From: Selenomonas ruminantium subsp. ruminantium ATCC 12561
Lineage (GTDB): Bacteria > Bacillota > Negativicutes > Selenomonadales > Selenomonadaceae
Length of the DNA: 64,000 nucleotides
Assembly: GCF_000424065.1 (NCBI RefSeq)
Contig: NZ_AUJE01000001.1
Location: 114,267 to 178,266, forward strand
Direction of reading: 5' to 3'
A model generated the notes under the pieces. It saw only the letters and a program-made list of their open reading frames with translations. It did no database searches and was not told the DNA's origin. The translations under genes and the position numbers were made by a program. The first letter of the stretch is position 1; each line of letters begins with the position of its first letter. Below are positions 1 through 8,728 of the stretch, piece by piece.

Positions 1-31
1 ACCTCATGGCAAAGAAAGGGGGATAAATAAG

Positions 32-718
32 ATGGTGAATGAAAAATACGTCAAACGCCATACCAAGGGCTTTGTTTATTTGCATTGGATCAATGCCATC
101 TGCTTTTTTATGCTGTTTTTGACCGCTTTGCCTCTTTATGCAGACACATTTGGTTTCCTTTACCAGATATTCGGTGCGAAAACTTTGCAATATGGTCATC
201 GTTTTTTTGCGGTGCTCTTTGTACTTAATCCCATCATCGGGCTTATTACAGCAAGGGAGGGCATTTGGCGGATGTTCTCGGAAATTTTTAAGTTCAATGG
301 CAAGGACATTACCTTCCTGATCAAATTTCCGTTGGAACTTATTGGCAAGCATCCCGATATGCCTAAGCAGGGCTTTTATAATGGCGGCGAGCGTATGAAT
401 ATTGCCTTTCAGCTGGCTGCCTGGGCGGTGCTGGTCGTTTCTGGTGCCTTGTTATGGTTTGGTGACGGCTTTATCGACAATAGCATTCGCGCATGGATGA
501 TTCCCGTGCACAGTCTTTGTGCGGCTATCAGTTTTGCCGGAGCTATCGGTCATATCTATCTGGCGGTAGTGGTCAATCCGGATTCTGTACACGGTATGCA
601 GGACGGCACGGTCAAAATGGATTACGCCAGTGCGCATCATGGAGAATGGATTGAGGAGCTGGAGAGAGAGGAAGAACACCGGGATACGCAGGAAGGCAAG
701 GAGGCGTTGGAATTCTAA
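32..718 (+). CDS. Formate dehydrogenase cytochrome b (gamma) subunit
   Basis: A 228-aa integral membrane cytochrome b of the FdnI/FdoI type, which passes electrons from a formate dehydrogenase (or related molybdoenzyme) to quinones. Four hydrophobic segments are visible at about residues 15-37, 56-75, 122-144 and 156-180. His18, His56, His160 and His174 lie in or next to them and are plausible heme b ligands, as in the family. A ribosome site (AAGGGGG, 16-22) precedes the ATG. An upstream gene probably ends inside the first 30 bases (stops occur in two frames), so this is likely the last gene of an fdn-type operon whose catalytic and iron-sulfur subunits lie outside the window. A strong terminator follows at 741. 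Which dehydrogenase it serves cannot be seen here. Confidence 0.85.
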   Translation: MVNEKYVKRHTKGFVYLHWINAICFFMLFLTALPLYADTFGFLYQIFGAKTLQYGHRFFAVLFVLNPIIGLITAREGIWRMFSEIFKFNGKDITFLIKFPLELIGKHPDMPKQGFYNGGERMNIAFQLAAWAVLVVSGALLWFGDGFIDNSIRAWMIPVHSLCAAISFAGAIGHIYLAVVVNPDSVHGMQDGTVKMDYASAHHGEWIEELEREEEHRDTQEGKEALEF

Positions 719-740
719 ATAACTAATGCAAATTATCTGA

Positions 741-789
741 AAATCTCATGGCTGGGTGATACAAGTCACTATGCCATGAGATTTTTTTT
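741..789 (+). terminator. Rho-independent terminator after the cytochrome b gene
   Basis: A 12-bp inverted repeat (AAATCTCATGGC paired with GCCATGAGATTT) runs into eight T residues. The loop holds a smaller GTGA/TCAC stem. It closes the cytochrome b transcript and separates it from the chemoreceptor. Confidence 0.85.
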
Positions 790-850
790 GTTATAATAAA
801 TTAAATTGGGATATTAGATGTTCGAGAATATGGAAAAGGAAGTGTTAAAC

Positions 851-2413
851 ATGATGGGGCAAGAAACGATTGCTGGCGTAATCCAGCTGCATTTGCGCAG
901 GATTTTTCTGATGGTGGCAGCAGTGGTGGCGATTGTAGGCTTCAGCCTGTATCTGTTCACCAGCTATGTTGCACTGGTGAATGATGCCGGTGTTGTCCGC
1001 GGCGGCAGCCAGCGGATTGTAAAACAGGTGCTGGCAGGAGCAGATGCCAGCAAGACCACGGCGAAGATAGAGGGACTGCTCTCCGGGATGAGCAGCCGCA
1101 TGCATATCGGCAGTTTCCCTGCCCGTAGGGACGAGGTAGAAAAATACTGGCAGGGAGAGGTTAAGCCTGCTATAGCAGATTATCAGCAGAGCAAAAATCC
1201 TGCTCATCTGTTGGAAGTAAGTGAAACTTATTTTGACAAAACTAATGCCATGGTGGATGCAGCCCAGACTATGGTGGATGTGATGGCGGTAATCCTTTAT
1301 GTCCTGCTGGTGGCCTTTATCGCTGCCGTGTATCTTGTGCTGAAGCGAGTGACGGGAACTTTTGAAGAACGGGTGGTGCAGCCGCTTTCAGCTTTAGAGA
1401 GCAGCGTGAACCAGCTGGCTAAAGGGCATATGTCACAAAAACTCAGTTATCCCCGCAAGGATGAAATTGGTGCACTTTATGACCTGCTCAACGAAATGCG
1501 TCAGGAAATCCTCGGTTATGTACAGGATATCGAAAAGAATCTCAACACTATGGCAGGTGGTGATCTGGTCACGATTACAGATATGAAGTATATTGGCGAT
1601 TATGCACCCATACAGGAAAATATCGCGCATATCCGCAGAACGCTGTGTCAGGAAATGCAGAGCATGGGTGATATGGCTGGCATGGTGGCAGTCAGTGCCG
1701 GCGAAGTATCCAAGGTTTCCCAGAGCCTTGCCGAAGGGGCCATGAAGCAGAATGAAACGGTGCAGGACCTTCAGACCAAGATTCAGGAAGCCATCGATGA
1801 AAATGCGAAGGTGGATTCGCTGGTGGATAATGCCTTAGAGGCCCGCAGGCAGACGAAGGACAGCATTGCCGCCACCCAGGAGCAGATGGATAACGTGGTA
1901 AAGGCCATGCAGGAAATCGGCACGGCTTCACAGGAAATCCGCACCATTTTGAGCACGCTGGATGAAATCAGCAGCCAGACGGCGCTGCTCTCGCTGAATG
2001 CGTCCATTGAGGCGGCAAGGGCAGGCGAAGCCGGACGGGGCTTTGCCGTGGTAGCGGAAAATGTGAGAAAACTTGCCGAACAGTCGGCAGACTCCACGCA
2101 GAATATCCAGCAGCTTATCTCCAATGCGCTGGCGGCTATTGACCGGGGGACGGAAGTGGTAAATAAAGCTGCTGAGTCTTTGGCCGGTACTTCACAGAAT
2201 ACTGCGGTAGTGGATGAAGCCTTCCAGAAGATGAAGGAGCAAAGCCTTACCCAGCAGAGCAAGATGGAAGAAGTCGGGGCGCTGTCGCAGGATATTTTAG
2301 GCGTAGTCACCGACAACAGCGCCGTATCCGAAGAATGCGCTGCTTCCAGTACGGAGCTGTCCAACTTCTCGGATTCCTTGAAGGAAAGTGTAAATAAATT
2401 CCGTACGGCTTAA
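851..2413 (+). CDS. Methyl-accepting chemotaxis protein
   Basis: A 520-aa chemoreceptor that signals to the CheA kinase. An N-terminal membrane segment (about residues 17-40) and a second one (about 146-168) bracket a short ligand-binding domain of about 100 residues. A HAMP domain follows, then a long coiled-coil signalling domain. The hairpin tip carries the family signature ([13 protein letters not shown] followed by [18 protein letters not shown]). An in-frame ATG at 818 is possible, but AAAGGAAG at 835-842 sits 8 nt before the ATG at 851. A TATAAT at 792-797 would put the transcript start only about 13 nt before 818, so 851 is preferred. The ligand is unknown; being next to the nap cluster hints at a redox or electron-acceptor signal, which is only inference. 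Confidence 0.9.
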   Translation: MMGQETIAGVIQLHLRRIFLMVAAVVAIVGFSLYLFTSYVALVNDAGVVRGGSQRIVKQVLAGADASKTTAKIEGLLSGMSSRMHIGSFPARRDEVEKYWQGEVKPAIADYQQSKNPAHLLEVSETYFDKTNAMVDAAQTMVDVMAVILYVLLVAFIAAVYLVLKRVTGTFEERVVQPLSALESSVNQLAKGHMSQKLSYPRKDEIGALYDLLNEMRQEILGYVQDIEKNLNTMAGGDLVTITDMKYIGDYAPIQENIAHIRRTLCQEMQSMGDMAGMVAVSAGEVSKVSQSLAEGAMKQNETVQDLQTKIQEAIDENAKVDSLVDNALEARRQTKDSIAATQEQMDNVVKAMQEIGTASQEIRTILSTLDEISSQTALLSLNASIEAARAGEAGRGFAVVAENVRKLAEQSADSTQNIQQLISNALAAIDRGTEVVNKAAESLAGTSQNTAVVDEAFQKMKEQSLTQQSKMEEVGALSQDILGVVTDNSAVSEECAASSTELSNFSDSLKESVNKFRTA

Positions 2414-2432
2414 TAGGCTGATGAGGAGATGT

Positions 2433-2690
2433 ATGCGTATGGCTTTGAGCAGTGTATTGCTGAAAATGAAAAACGGTCAGGAGGAACATGTTCGTTCCTG
2501 TTTGGCAGAGATTCCCGGCGTAAGCGTTGAGACGACGGCGCCGAGCGGGGAATTAATCGTAATCGTGGAAACGGATAATATTCAGGAGCTGCATAAACAG
2601 TGTCTGGCTATTGAACGCTTGGAAGGCGTGCTGGGCGTTTATCCGAGTTATGTTACCACGGAGGATGAATCAGAGGCTGAGAAAAAATAA
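2433..2690 (+). CDS. napD: NapD-like chaperone for periplasmic nitrate reductase
   Basis: A small cytoplasmic protein (85 aa) matching the NapD family: an N-terminal strand that begins ALSSVLLKM, a middle with GVSVETTAPSGELIVIVE, and a C-terminal GVLGVYPSYV followed by an acidic tail. NapD binds the Tat signal of NapA and holds it back until the molybdenum cofactor is inserted. GAGGAG at 2423-2428 supports ATG 2433 (4 nt) or ATG 2439 (10 nt); an upstream ATG at 2421 overlaps the ribosome site and is rejected. The gene starts 19 nt after the chemoreceptor stop, so they may share a transcript. It is placed ahead of napG, napH and napA as in other compact nap clusters. Confidence 0.8.
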   Translation: MRMALSSVLLKMKNGQEEHVRSCLAEIPGVSVETTAPSGELIVIVETDNIQELHKQCLAIERLEGVLGVYPSYVTTEDESEAEKK

Positions 2691-2736
2691 TTTTGAAGTG
2701 GTGACTCTGGCAACATAAAGCTGTGCTTAAATAGTA

Positions 2737-2755
2737 TATAATGATAATGATAGCG
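2737..2755 (+). promoter_or_regulatory. Possible promoter/Fur-like site before napG
   Basis: TATAAT at 2737-2742 is followed directly by GATAAT and GATAGC, so the stretch looks like a -10 box overlapping a run of Fur-type hexamers. No good -35 box was found 17 nt upstream. Iron control of an iron-sulfur-rich cluster would be sensible, but the match covers only two of three hexamers. Confidence 0.3.
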
Positions 2756-2789
2756 AAGAAACAGAAGTAAGGGATAAAGGGGGGCGTTT

Positions 2790-3341
2790 ATGGAAAGACG
2801 GTCTCTGATTAAGATGCTGCTCGGGGGCGGCATCTTCGGTTTGCTATTGGGAAATAGCAGCTTGCGAAAAGGGGAAGCTGGTTTTATTCGTCCGCCGGGA
2901 GCAGAGCCGGAAGAACTCTTTTTGGCAACCTGTGCCCGTTGTGGTAAGTGTGCCGAAGTTTGTCCCCTCGGCTGTATTAAGATTGCACATGGAGAACAGG
3001 GACTGGCTATCGGTACACCTTATATCGTGCCGGTAGAAGGCTATTGTGACCTTTGCATGAAATGTACGGAAGTCTGTACAACGGGGGCCTTAAAGCCTGT
3101 GCCGAAGGAGAACGTACGCATGGGACTGGCTGAGATCGACAAAGATATCTGTCTGGCCAGAAAAGGGGAGGACTGCAGGGTGTGTCATGCAGCATGTCCT
3201 TTCTATGATAAAGCGATAAAACTGGAAAATTACAAGTACCCTACGGTGGATCCGGATTATTGTACCGGTTGTGGACGCTGTGAAAATGTATGCATTGCCA
3301 GTCCGCAAAAGGCTGCTACCGTGAAGCCAAGGAATGATTAG
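2790..3341 (+). CDS. napG: NapG-type periplasmic ferredoxin (four 4Fe-4S)
   Basis: A 183-aa exported electron carrier. The N-terminus (ERRSLIK followed by a hydrophobic run to about residue 20) is a Tat-type signal. Four cysteine clusters follow: Cys48-51-54-58, Cys86-89-92-96, Cys121-129-132-136 and Cys158-161-164-168, each able to hold a 4Fe-4S centre. This number and spacing is that of NapG, which works with the membrane protein NapH to move electrons from quinol toward NapA. The third cluster has the wide first spacing typical of MauM/NapG proteins. The gene is followed without a gap by napH, whose ribosome site overlaps its stop. Confidence 0.85.
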   Translation: MERRSLIKMLLGGGIFGLLLGNSSLRKGEAGFIRPPGAEPEELFLATCARCGKCAEVCPLGCIKIAHGEQGLAIGTPYIVPVEGYCDLCMKCTEVCTTGALKPVPKENVRMGLAEIDKDICLARKGEDCRVCHAACPFYDKAIKLENYKYPTVDPDYCTGCGRCENVCIASPQKAATVKPRND

Positions 3342-3351
3342 GGGGTGCGGT

Positions 3352-4095
3352 ATGAGGTCGTCCGTACGATTTGTTCGCAAAATTATCCAAATTTTCTTTA
3401 TTGTCATATTACTGTTGCCGATATGGTATGTGGACCTTTTTTGGTATGGTACGTATATTTCGGCAGATTTAATGGGAACAGCTTTGACTGACCCGCTGAC
3501 GGCGTTGGAAATCACTTTTGCAGGCAAGAGACTGTGGATGCCCTTGCTGCTTTCTGCTATACCGTTGACTGTGGCAGCCATCTTGGGCGGACGCTTGTTT
3601 TGTGGTTATGTCTGTCCGTTGAATTTTCTGTTGGAGCTTATTCCTGTGCGAAAAAAGAAAAATTTGCGGGAAAAACGGCTTCCCTTGCTCGCCTTAGGGA
3701 TAACCCTGGCGTTGTCGCTGCTCATATCCCTGCCGGTATTCAATACGGTATCGCCGGTTTTTGCATTGATGCGGATGTTGCTTTTCGGTGTGGGACTGGA
3801 AATGGTATTGCTCTTGCTGGTCTTAGCTGCGGCCTTTGTCTGGGGGCAGAAGATATGGTGCCGTACGCTTTGTCCTTTGGGCGCTTTGTATGGTTTGCTG
3901 GGGAGCAAAAGGATTTTCACTGTTCAGGTCGATAAGCGTAAATGCACCCATTGCGGCAAGTGTGCAGCCGTTTGTTCCATGGGCACAGCTCCGGGGAAAA
4001 ATAGCTGGGATGATCATATGCTCTGTACGAATTGTGGAGATTGCATTGATATATGCAAAGAAGGAGCGGTAAGGTTTACCGTGAAAAGGCGCTAG
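3352..4095 (+). CDS. napH: NapH-type membrane iron-sulfur quinol dehydrogenase
   Basis: A 247-aa inner-membrane protein of the NapH/MauN family. About four membrane spans are visible. Two CxxxCP motifs (CGYVCPLN and CRTLCPLG) lie at the cytoplasmic face, and two C-terminal 4Fe-4S clusters follow (CTHCGKCAAVC and CTNCGDCIDIC). NapGH together form a quinol dehydrogenase feeding the periplasmic nitrate reductase. An ATG at 3334 overlaps the end of napG, but AGGGGG at 3340-3345 stands 6 nt before the ATG at 3352, which is chosen. The order G-H then cytochrome then NapA resembles nap clusters of anaerobes that lack NapB. Confidence 0.85.
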   Translation: MRSSVRFVRKIIQIFFIVILLLPIWYVDLFWYGTYISADLMGTALTDPLTALEITFAGKRLWMPLLLSAIPLTVAAILGGRLFCGYVCPLNFLLELIPVRKKKNLREKRLPLLALGITLALSLLISLPVFNTVSPVFALMRMLLFGVGLEMVLLLLVLAAAFVWGQKIWCRTLCPLGALYGLLGSKRIFTVQVDKRKCTHCGKCAAVCSMGTAPGKNSWDDHMLCTNCGDCIDICKEGAVRFTVKRR

Positions 4096-4116
4096 CGCCA
4101 ATAAGGAGGGTGTATT

Positions 4117-4644
4117 ATGAGTTTGGGAGAGAAAAAAATAAAACTGAAACATCTGGCTATAGCAGGCTTGGTTTGTATTATTGCCTGTACAGGAGCTTAT
4201 GGCATGATTGAAGCGACGAATCAAAATACATTTTGCGGGGAACAATGCCATGAGATGGACCCCATGTATGTGACTTGGCAGCATTCCAATCACAAGAATG
4301 TGGATTGTGCGGATTGCCATGAACAGCCAGGCTTCACGGGCATGGTACAGTCGAAAATGAAGGGAACTAAGGAACTTATTTTGCATGTGACAGGTAATGT
4401 TCCGGACCCAATCAAGGTGCAGGATACCAATGAAGTAAATTGCTATAATTGTCATCAGGATAAAATCAAAGATGCTGAGGTTGCCGGGCTGCGTAAAGAC
4501 CCTCATACGGCAAAGCATTTTGAGAATGGCATGAATTGTGTCACCTGCCATACGGGCATTGTGCATAATGATGCCGTCAACAAGGAACTGCCCAGCCGTG
4601 AGCGCTGTTATACCTGTCATCTGGATGCCATGGGTTCACTGTAA
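4117..4644 (+). CDS. NapC/NrfH-like membrane multiheme cytochrome c
   Basis: A 175-aa cytochrome with one N-terminal anchor (about residues 11-30), the rest periplasmic. NapC/NrfH proteins take electrons from quinol and hand them to a periplasmic reductase, here most simply NapA, 12 nt downstream. Heme sites: C40GEQC44H (a CX3CH motif followed by M47, in the place of the family's first CxxCHxM), then C64ADCH, C109YNCH, C141VTCH and C164YTCH. That makes five potential hemes where the core family has four, and the first has an extra residue between its cysteines. It could also serve a nitrite reductase elsewhere; no nrfA is in the window. SD AAGGAGG precedes ATG 4117. Confidence 0.8.
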   Translation: MSLGEKKIKLKHLAIAGLVCIIACTGAYGMIEATNQNTFCGEQCHEMDPMYVTWQHSNHKNVDCADCHEQPGFTGMVQSKMKGTKELILHVTGNVPDPIKVQDTNEVNCYNCHQDKIKDAEVAGLRKDPHTAKHFENGMNCVTCHTGIVHNDAVNKELPSRERCYTCHLDAMGSL

Positions 4645-4656
4645 GGAGGGTCGGCA

Positions 4657-6930
4657 ATGGATATGAAATTTACCAGACGTGATTTTTTGAAGGCTATGGC
4701 CATTTCGGCAGCCATGTTTACGGCAGGCTGCGGGACAAAGAGAGATACGCACAAGGGCCCTGTAGAGCAGAAGGATGCGGAAAAGTGGGTCAAGGGGGTC
4801 TGCCGTTACTGTGGCACCGGCTGCGGGGTGCTGGCTGGTGTTACCGGCGGCAAGATTGTGGCTGTAAAAGGCGACCCGGATTGTCCGGTCAACAAAGGCA
4901 GGCTGTGCGTGAAGGGCATCTTGCTGCCGAAGATTATGGATACCAAGGACCGCCTGCTGCATCCGCTGATAAGAAAAGATGGTCAGCTCGTGGAAGCCAG
5001 TTGGGACGAAGCCATGAATCTGGTGGTGTCCAAATTCAAGGAGGCCATTGAAAATTACGGCCCGGATTCCGTAGGCTTCTATGGTTCCGGTCAGACCTTT
5101 GCCGAAGAAACTTACACCATGCAGAAGATTTTCCGTGCGGGCATTGGCACGAACAATGTGGAGGGCAATCCCCGTACCTGTATGGCAAGTGCCGTGGCGG
5201 GCTTTGTTACCACCTATGGCGCAGATGAACCCATGGGAACCTATGCCGATATTGAGGCCGCCGATACCTTCTTCCTGATTGGCTCGAATTCTGCGGAAGC
5301 GCATCCGGTGCTCTTTTCGCGGATTATTGACCGGAAAAACAGTGACCCCAATGTAAAGATTATTGTGGCTGACCCCAGAAAGACGCGTACCGCAGATATT
5401 GCGGATTACTATCTGCCCTTCATTCCCAGCCGCGATTTGGCACTGATGAATGCCATGGCTTATGTCATCATCGAAGAAGGTCTTACCAATGAACAGTTTA
5501 TTGCTGAGCATACAGAATTCATGAAAGGCGCCAGCGATAAGATTACCTATGATGAATATAAGGCCTTCCTGCAGGATTATGCGCCGGAGAAAGTGGAAGC
5601 TGCCTGCGGGATTCCGGCAGCAACCATCCGTGAGGTGGCCAGATTATTTGCTGACCCCAATCGCAAGACCATGTCTATGTGGTGCATGGGCTTTAATCAG
5701 CGTACACGCGGTGTCTGGGCGAACAATCTGGTACACAATCTCCACCTGCTCACCGGCAAAATCTGTACGCCGGGCAATACACCATTTTCCCTTACGGGAC
5801 AGCCTAGTGCCTGCGGCAGTGTTCGTGAAACAGGCGGCCTTTCGCATATTTTGCCAGCACATCGGTTTGTGGCTAATGAGAAGCATCGCAATGAGTTGGA
5901 AGAAATTTGGGGTGTGCCTAAAGGAACACTGCCCTCTAAGCCGGGATATCATACTTTGGAAATGTTCAAAGCAGCTGTTACCGGCGATTTGAAATGCCTA
6001 TGGGTGATGACGACCAATCCCGGCCAGTCTTTGCCTAATCTCAATTATTATCGGCCTGGCATGGAGAAAACCTTTATGGTGGTTTCGGAAACCTATCATC
6101 CAACCCGGACATCGGAACTTGCCGATGTGGTACTGCCGGCTGCACTTTGGATGGAAAAGGAAGGTGTTTATGGCAATGGCGAACGCCGCACCAATCATAT
6201 TGCCAAAGCGGTAGAGCCGCCGGGAGAGGCAAGACCGGATTTGGATACCATCATTGATTTTGCCAAGCGCATGGGCTATGAAAAATTGGTGCCTTTCAAG
6301 ACACCGGAAGAAGTCTGGGCAGAGTATCAGAAATGTCAGGAGGGTACGGACATGCAGATGGCCTCCTACAAGCGGTTGCGGGAAGGCCACGGCTTTACCT
6401 GGCCGGTACCCGATGACAATTCGCCGGAGACCTATATCCGCTATGCCGAGGGGTATGACCCCTATGTAAAACCGGGTGAAGGCATAAAATTCTATGCCCG
6501 CAAGAACAACCGTGCGGTTATCTATGCCCGTCCACAGATTGACGCGCAGGAAATGCCGGATGCAGAATATCCATTCTTCCTGACCACAGGACGTATGCTG
6601 GAACATTGGCACACGGCTACGATGACCGGGAATGTGCCGGAATTAAAGAATGCGGCGCCGGAAATGTATGTGGAAATCAATGAGGAGGATGCCAAGCGCC
6701 TGGGGATAAATGATGGCGATTTGGTAAATATCACTTCACGCCGGGCAACTTGCAAATTCAAAGCCAAAATCAATGGCCGCGGCAAACCTATGCCTGGTCT
6801 GGTATATGTATCCTTCCATGACAAGGAAGATGACCGTTTGATAAATAAGGTGCTGCTGGATGCATTTGACCCTGGTTCTAAGCAGCCGGAGTATAAAATC
6901 TGTGCAGTACAAATCAGTAAGGCTTCGTAA
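4657..6930 (+). CDS. napA: Periplasmic nitrate reductase catalytic subunit
   Basis: A 757-aa molybdopterin (bis-MGD) enzyme reducing nitrate to nitrite in the periplasm. The Tat signal is TRRDFLK at residues 6-12. Cys49, Cys52, Cys56 and Cys84 form the 4Fe-4S site, and Cys175 in NPRTCMASAVAGF is the expected molybdenum ligand. Stretches such as MGFNQRTRGVWANN and PFSLTGQPSACGSVRE are NapA-like and separate it from formate dehydrogenases, although those are the nearest alternative. Length is close to that of single-subunit NapA of sulfate reducers as I recall it. The signal ends in FTAGC, a weak lipobox, so the protein could be a membrane-held lipoprotein; that is a guess. No napB is nearby. 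SD AAGGAGG at 4644 fixes the start. Confidence 0.85.
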   Translation: MDMKFTRRDFLKAMAISAAMFTAGCGTKRDTHKGPVEQKDAEKWVKGVCRYCGTGCGVLAGVTGGKIVAVKGDPDCPVNKGRLCVKGILLPKIMDTKDRLLHPLIRKDGQLVEASWDEAMNLVVSKFKEAIENYGPDSVGFYGSGQTFAEETYTMQKIFRAGIGTNNVEGNPRTCMASAVAGFVTTYGADEPMGTYADIEAADTFFLIGSNSAEAHPVLFSRIIDRKNSDPNVKIIVADPRKTRTADIADYYLPFIPSRDLALMNAMAYVIIEEGLTNEQFIAEHTEFMKGASDKITYDEYKAFLQDYAPEKVEAACGIPAATIREVARLFADPNRKTMSMWCMGFNQRTRGVWANNLVHNLHLLTGKICTPGNTPFSLTGQPSACGSVRETGGLSHILPAHRFVANEKHRNELEEIWGVPKGTLPSKPGYHTLEMFKAAVTGDLKCLWVMTTNPGQSLPNLNYYRPGMEKTFMVVSETYHPTRTSELADVVLPAALWMEKEGVYGNGERRTNHIAKAVEPPGEARPDLDTIIDFAKRMGYEKLVPFKTPEEVWAEYQKCQEGTDMQMASYKRLREGHGFTWPVPDDNSPETYIRYAEGYDPYVKPGEGIKFYARKNNRAVIYARPQIDAQEMPDAEYPFFLTTGRMLEHWHTATMTGNVPELKNAAPEMYVEINEEDAKRLGINDGDLVNITSRRATCKFKAKINGRGKPMPGLVYVSFHDKEDDRLINKVLLDAFDPGSKQPEYKICAVQISKAS

Positions 6931-6945
6931 ATTTTTCTCAATCGC

Positions 6946-6988
6946 AAAAAAGTAGCAGTTCCATAACACCTGGGACTGCTGCTTTTTG
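6946..6988 (+). terminator. Rho-independent terminator after napA
   Basis: GCAGTTCC pairs with GGGACTGC around a short loop (with flanking A and T runs that extend the stem), followed by TTTTTGTTG. It ends the nap transcript before the MarR promoter at 7019. Confidence 0.8.
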
Positions 6989-7018
6989 TTGTGCGGTGTT
7001 TCGCTTGTTTTGTTTTTA

Positions 7019-7068
7019 TTGACATTTTTGTAGAATGGATTATAATAAAAAAGGTAGTTAGCCAACTA
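7019..7068 (+). promoter_or_regulatory. marR promoter with overlapping operator
   Basis: TTGACA (7019-7024) and TATAAT (7041-7046), 16 nt apart, form a near-consensus sigma-A promoter. The palindrome TAGTTAGCCAACTA (7055-7068) lies at the expected transcript start. A related TAGTT/AACTA palindrome lies before the next gene at 7596. This arrangement fits autorepression by the MarR protein. Confidence 0.8.
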
Positions 7069-7089
7069 ACTAAAATAGAGGGGGATATT

Positions 7090-7575
7090 ATGAAACGGGA
7101 AATGATTCCCACTTTTGCAGAGCTGGAACGGCATAAACAAATGGTGCCAGAGATAAATCCGGCGGCGGTTATCGCCATGCTGAGCATAAAAAACGCCAGC
7201 GAAAATATACAGCAGTCCATACTCGATGTGCTGCAGCAGAACTATCATTTGTCAGAGGGAAAATTTTGTACGCTGATTGTTCTTCATCAGCATGGTATGC
7301 AGGGCATTGCCCCTTCGGAATTGGCGGCCAAAGTCGGCGTAACCCGGGCAACCATCAGCAATATGCTTCAGCGCATGGAACGTGATGGCCTGATAGATGT
7401 TCGTCCTGCAGCTCAGGATGGCAGAGCCAAGGTGGTCAGTCTGACAGAAGCTGGCTGCAATTTCATGGAGAAAATCCTGCCACCGCATTATTTGCGAGTC
7501 AGCAAGCTGATGGAGAAGCTGACGGAAGACGAACAGAAGCAATTGATTTCGTTATTGGAAAAATTAAGTGCGTAA
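7090..7575 (+). CDS. MarR-family transcriptional regulator
   Basis: A 161-aa winged-helix repressor. The DNA-binding part is seen around residues 75-125 (LAAKVGVTRATISNMLQRMERDGLIDVRPAAQDGRAK, here split as helix-turn-helix then wing with the usual D-x-R-x-K). Helices at both ends would form the dimer interface. The frame stays open upstream to 6991, but the first ATG with a ribosome site (GAGGGGG at 7078) is 7090, downstream of the promoter and operator. It precedes a HlyD protein and an ABC-2 permease, the usual setting in which a MarR protein controls a drug or lipid exporter. The inducer is unknown. Confidence 0.9.
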   Translation: MKREMIPTFAELERHKQMVPEINPAAVIAMLSIKNASENIQQSILDVLQQNYHLSEGKFCTLIVLHQHGMQGIAPSELAAKVGVTRATISNMLQRMERDGLIDVRPAAQDGRAKVVSLTEAGCNFMEKILPPHYLRVSKLMEKLTEDEQKQLISLLEKLSA

Positions 7576-7595
7576 TGCACTTTATTTTATCTATA

Positions 7596-7613
7596 TAGTT
7601 AGCTAGTAAACTA
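7596..7613 (+). promoter_or_regulatory. Second MarR-type operator before hlyD gene
   Basis: TAGTT at 7596-7600 and AACTA at 7609-7613 form an inverted repeat with an 8-nt centre (AGCTAGTA). The same half-sites, 4 nt apart, cover the marR transcript start. It lies 20 nt before the HlyD start codon, so the repressor may also act here. Confidence 0.55.
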
Positions 7614-7633
7614 ATTGAAGGAGAGAATAGAGG

Positions 7634-8728
7634 ATGAACACAAAAGAAAAAGCCAAGCGTACAGGGATGATATTTATTGCCCTGCTGATTATTGGCGGGC
7701 TGGTGCTGATGTACAAGGGCAATGATGCACTGGTGCTGGCTACGGAGAAAAAGGAAGGGATACTTACCGCTGAACAGGTGAAGATGTCCTTTGATTCCGT
7801 CAGCGGGCGGCTGATTAAAGAGGCGGTCAAAGAAGGGGATTTCGTCAAAAAGGGCGATGTCATCATGGAACTGGATTCCACGGATACTGACCTTGCCATT
7901 GCCAAATTAAAGACACAGATTGCGCAGATGGAAGCGCAGATTGCGTCCACAAGCGGCACGCAGGGGATTAACTTTATGAAGGCGGATACCGATGAAAGTC
8001 AGAGTTATCGTGGTATTGACCAGCAGCAGGCGGCCTTGCAGTCCGCAAATGTCACGCTGAAAAATGCACAGCTTGACTACAATCGTAAAGCATCTTTGGT
8101 GCAGGCCGGTGCCATTGCTCAGTCCCAGCTCGATGATGCGGAAATGACCCTCAATGTGGCCCGGGCTAATGTGGAACAGCAAAAACAGCTGCTCAGCAAA
8201 TTGACTGCCGCCACTAATGGCAGCGGTACGGACAGCATTGCGCAGGAACGTCTGGCAGCATCCAATATGGCTAATGACGTAGAAGCCCTGCGCCAGCAGA
8301 AAGCGGCCCTCGAAGTGCAGTTAAAGGAACTGGAAGTGGCTAAAGAACGTCTGACCCTGCGGGCACCGGAAGATGGCAAAATTCTCAAAGTGCTGGCTAA
8401 AGAAGGGGAAATGATTTCGCCGTCTACGCCAGTGGTATTGCTCGAAAGCAACCGCAGTTATTACGATATCTATGTCAGCGAAAAGCAGGCTGCAGGCCTC
8501 TCGGAAGGTATGGAAATTACCGGTACGACAGTAGCCGGCGAAAAGCAGGTTACGGGTACGGTACGTCTCTTGACGCAGGCTCCGGGCTTTGCCGATTTGA
8601 AACAGAGCCGCGAAAAAGGGCAGTCGGACCTTTCCGCGTTCCAGGTGCGCATTTACATTGACAAGCAGGATGGCATTTTGCCGGGCATGACTATTGGGGT
8701 GAAAGACAGTGAATTCACTAAGAGATGA
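7634..8728 (+). CDS. HlyD-family membrane fusion protein
   Basis: A 364-aa periplasmic adaptor of a tripartite-type exporter. It has one N-terminal membrane span (about residues 10-29). A biotinyl-lipoyl half-motif follows (VSGRLIKEAVKEGDFVKKGD region, about 55-75), then a long alpha-helical hairpin (about 85-240) with heptad-like Ala/Gln/Leu, then the second lipoyl half (LRAPEDGKILKV) and a beta-barrel region. Such proteins link an inner-membrane pump to the outer membrane. SD AAGGAGAG is upstream. The last 20 nt overlap the permease gene, implying translational coupling. Substrate is unknown; MarR control suggests a toxic compound. Confidence 0.85.
   Translation: MNTKEKAKRTGMIFIALLIIGGLVLMYKGNDALVLATEKKEGILTAEQVKMSFDSVSGRLIKEAVKEGDFVKKGDVIMELDSTDTDLAIAKLKTQIAQMEAQIASTSGTQGINFMKADTDESQSYRGIDQQQAALQSANVTLKNAQLDYNRKASLVQAGAIAQSQLDDAEMTLNVARANVEQQKQLLSKLTAATNGSGTDSIAQERLAASNMANDVEALRQQKAALEVQLKELEVAKERLTLRAPEDGKILKVLAKEGEMISPSTPVVLLESNRSYYDIYVSEKQAAGLSEGMEITGTTVAGEKQVTGTVRLLTQAPGFADLKQSREKGQSDLSAFQVRIYIDKQDGILPGMTIGVKDSEFTKR

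Noticed and set aside
818..850. ATG 818 as start of the chemoreceptor
   Set aside because: There is no ribosome site before it, and the likely transcript start would be only about 13 nt upstream.
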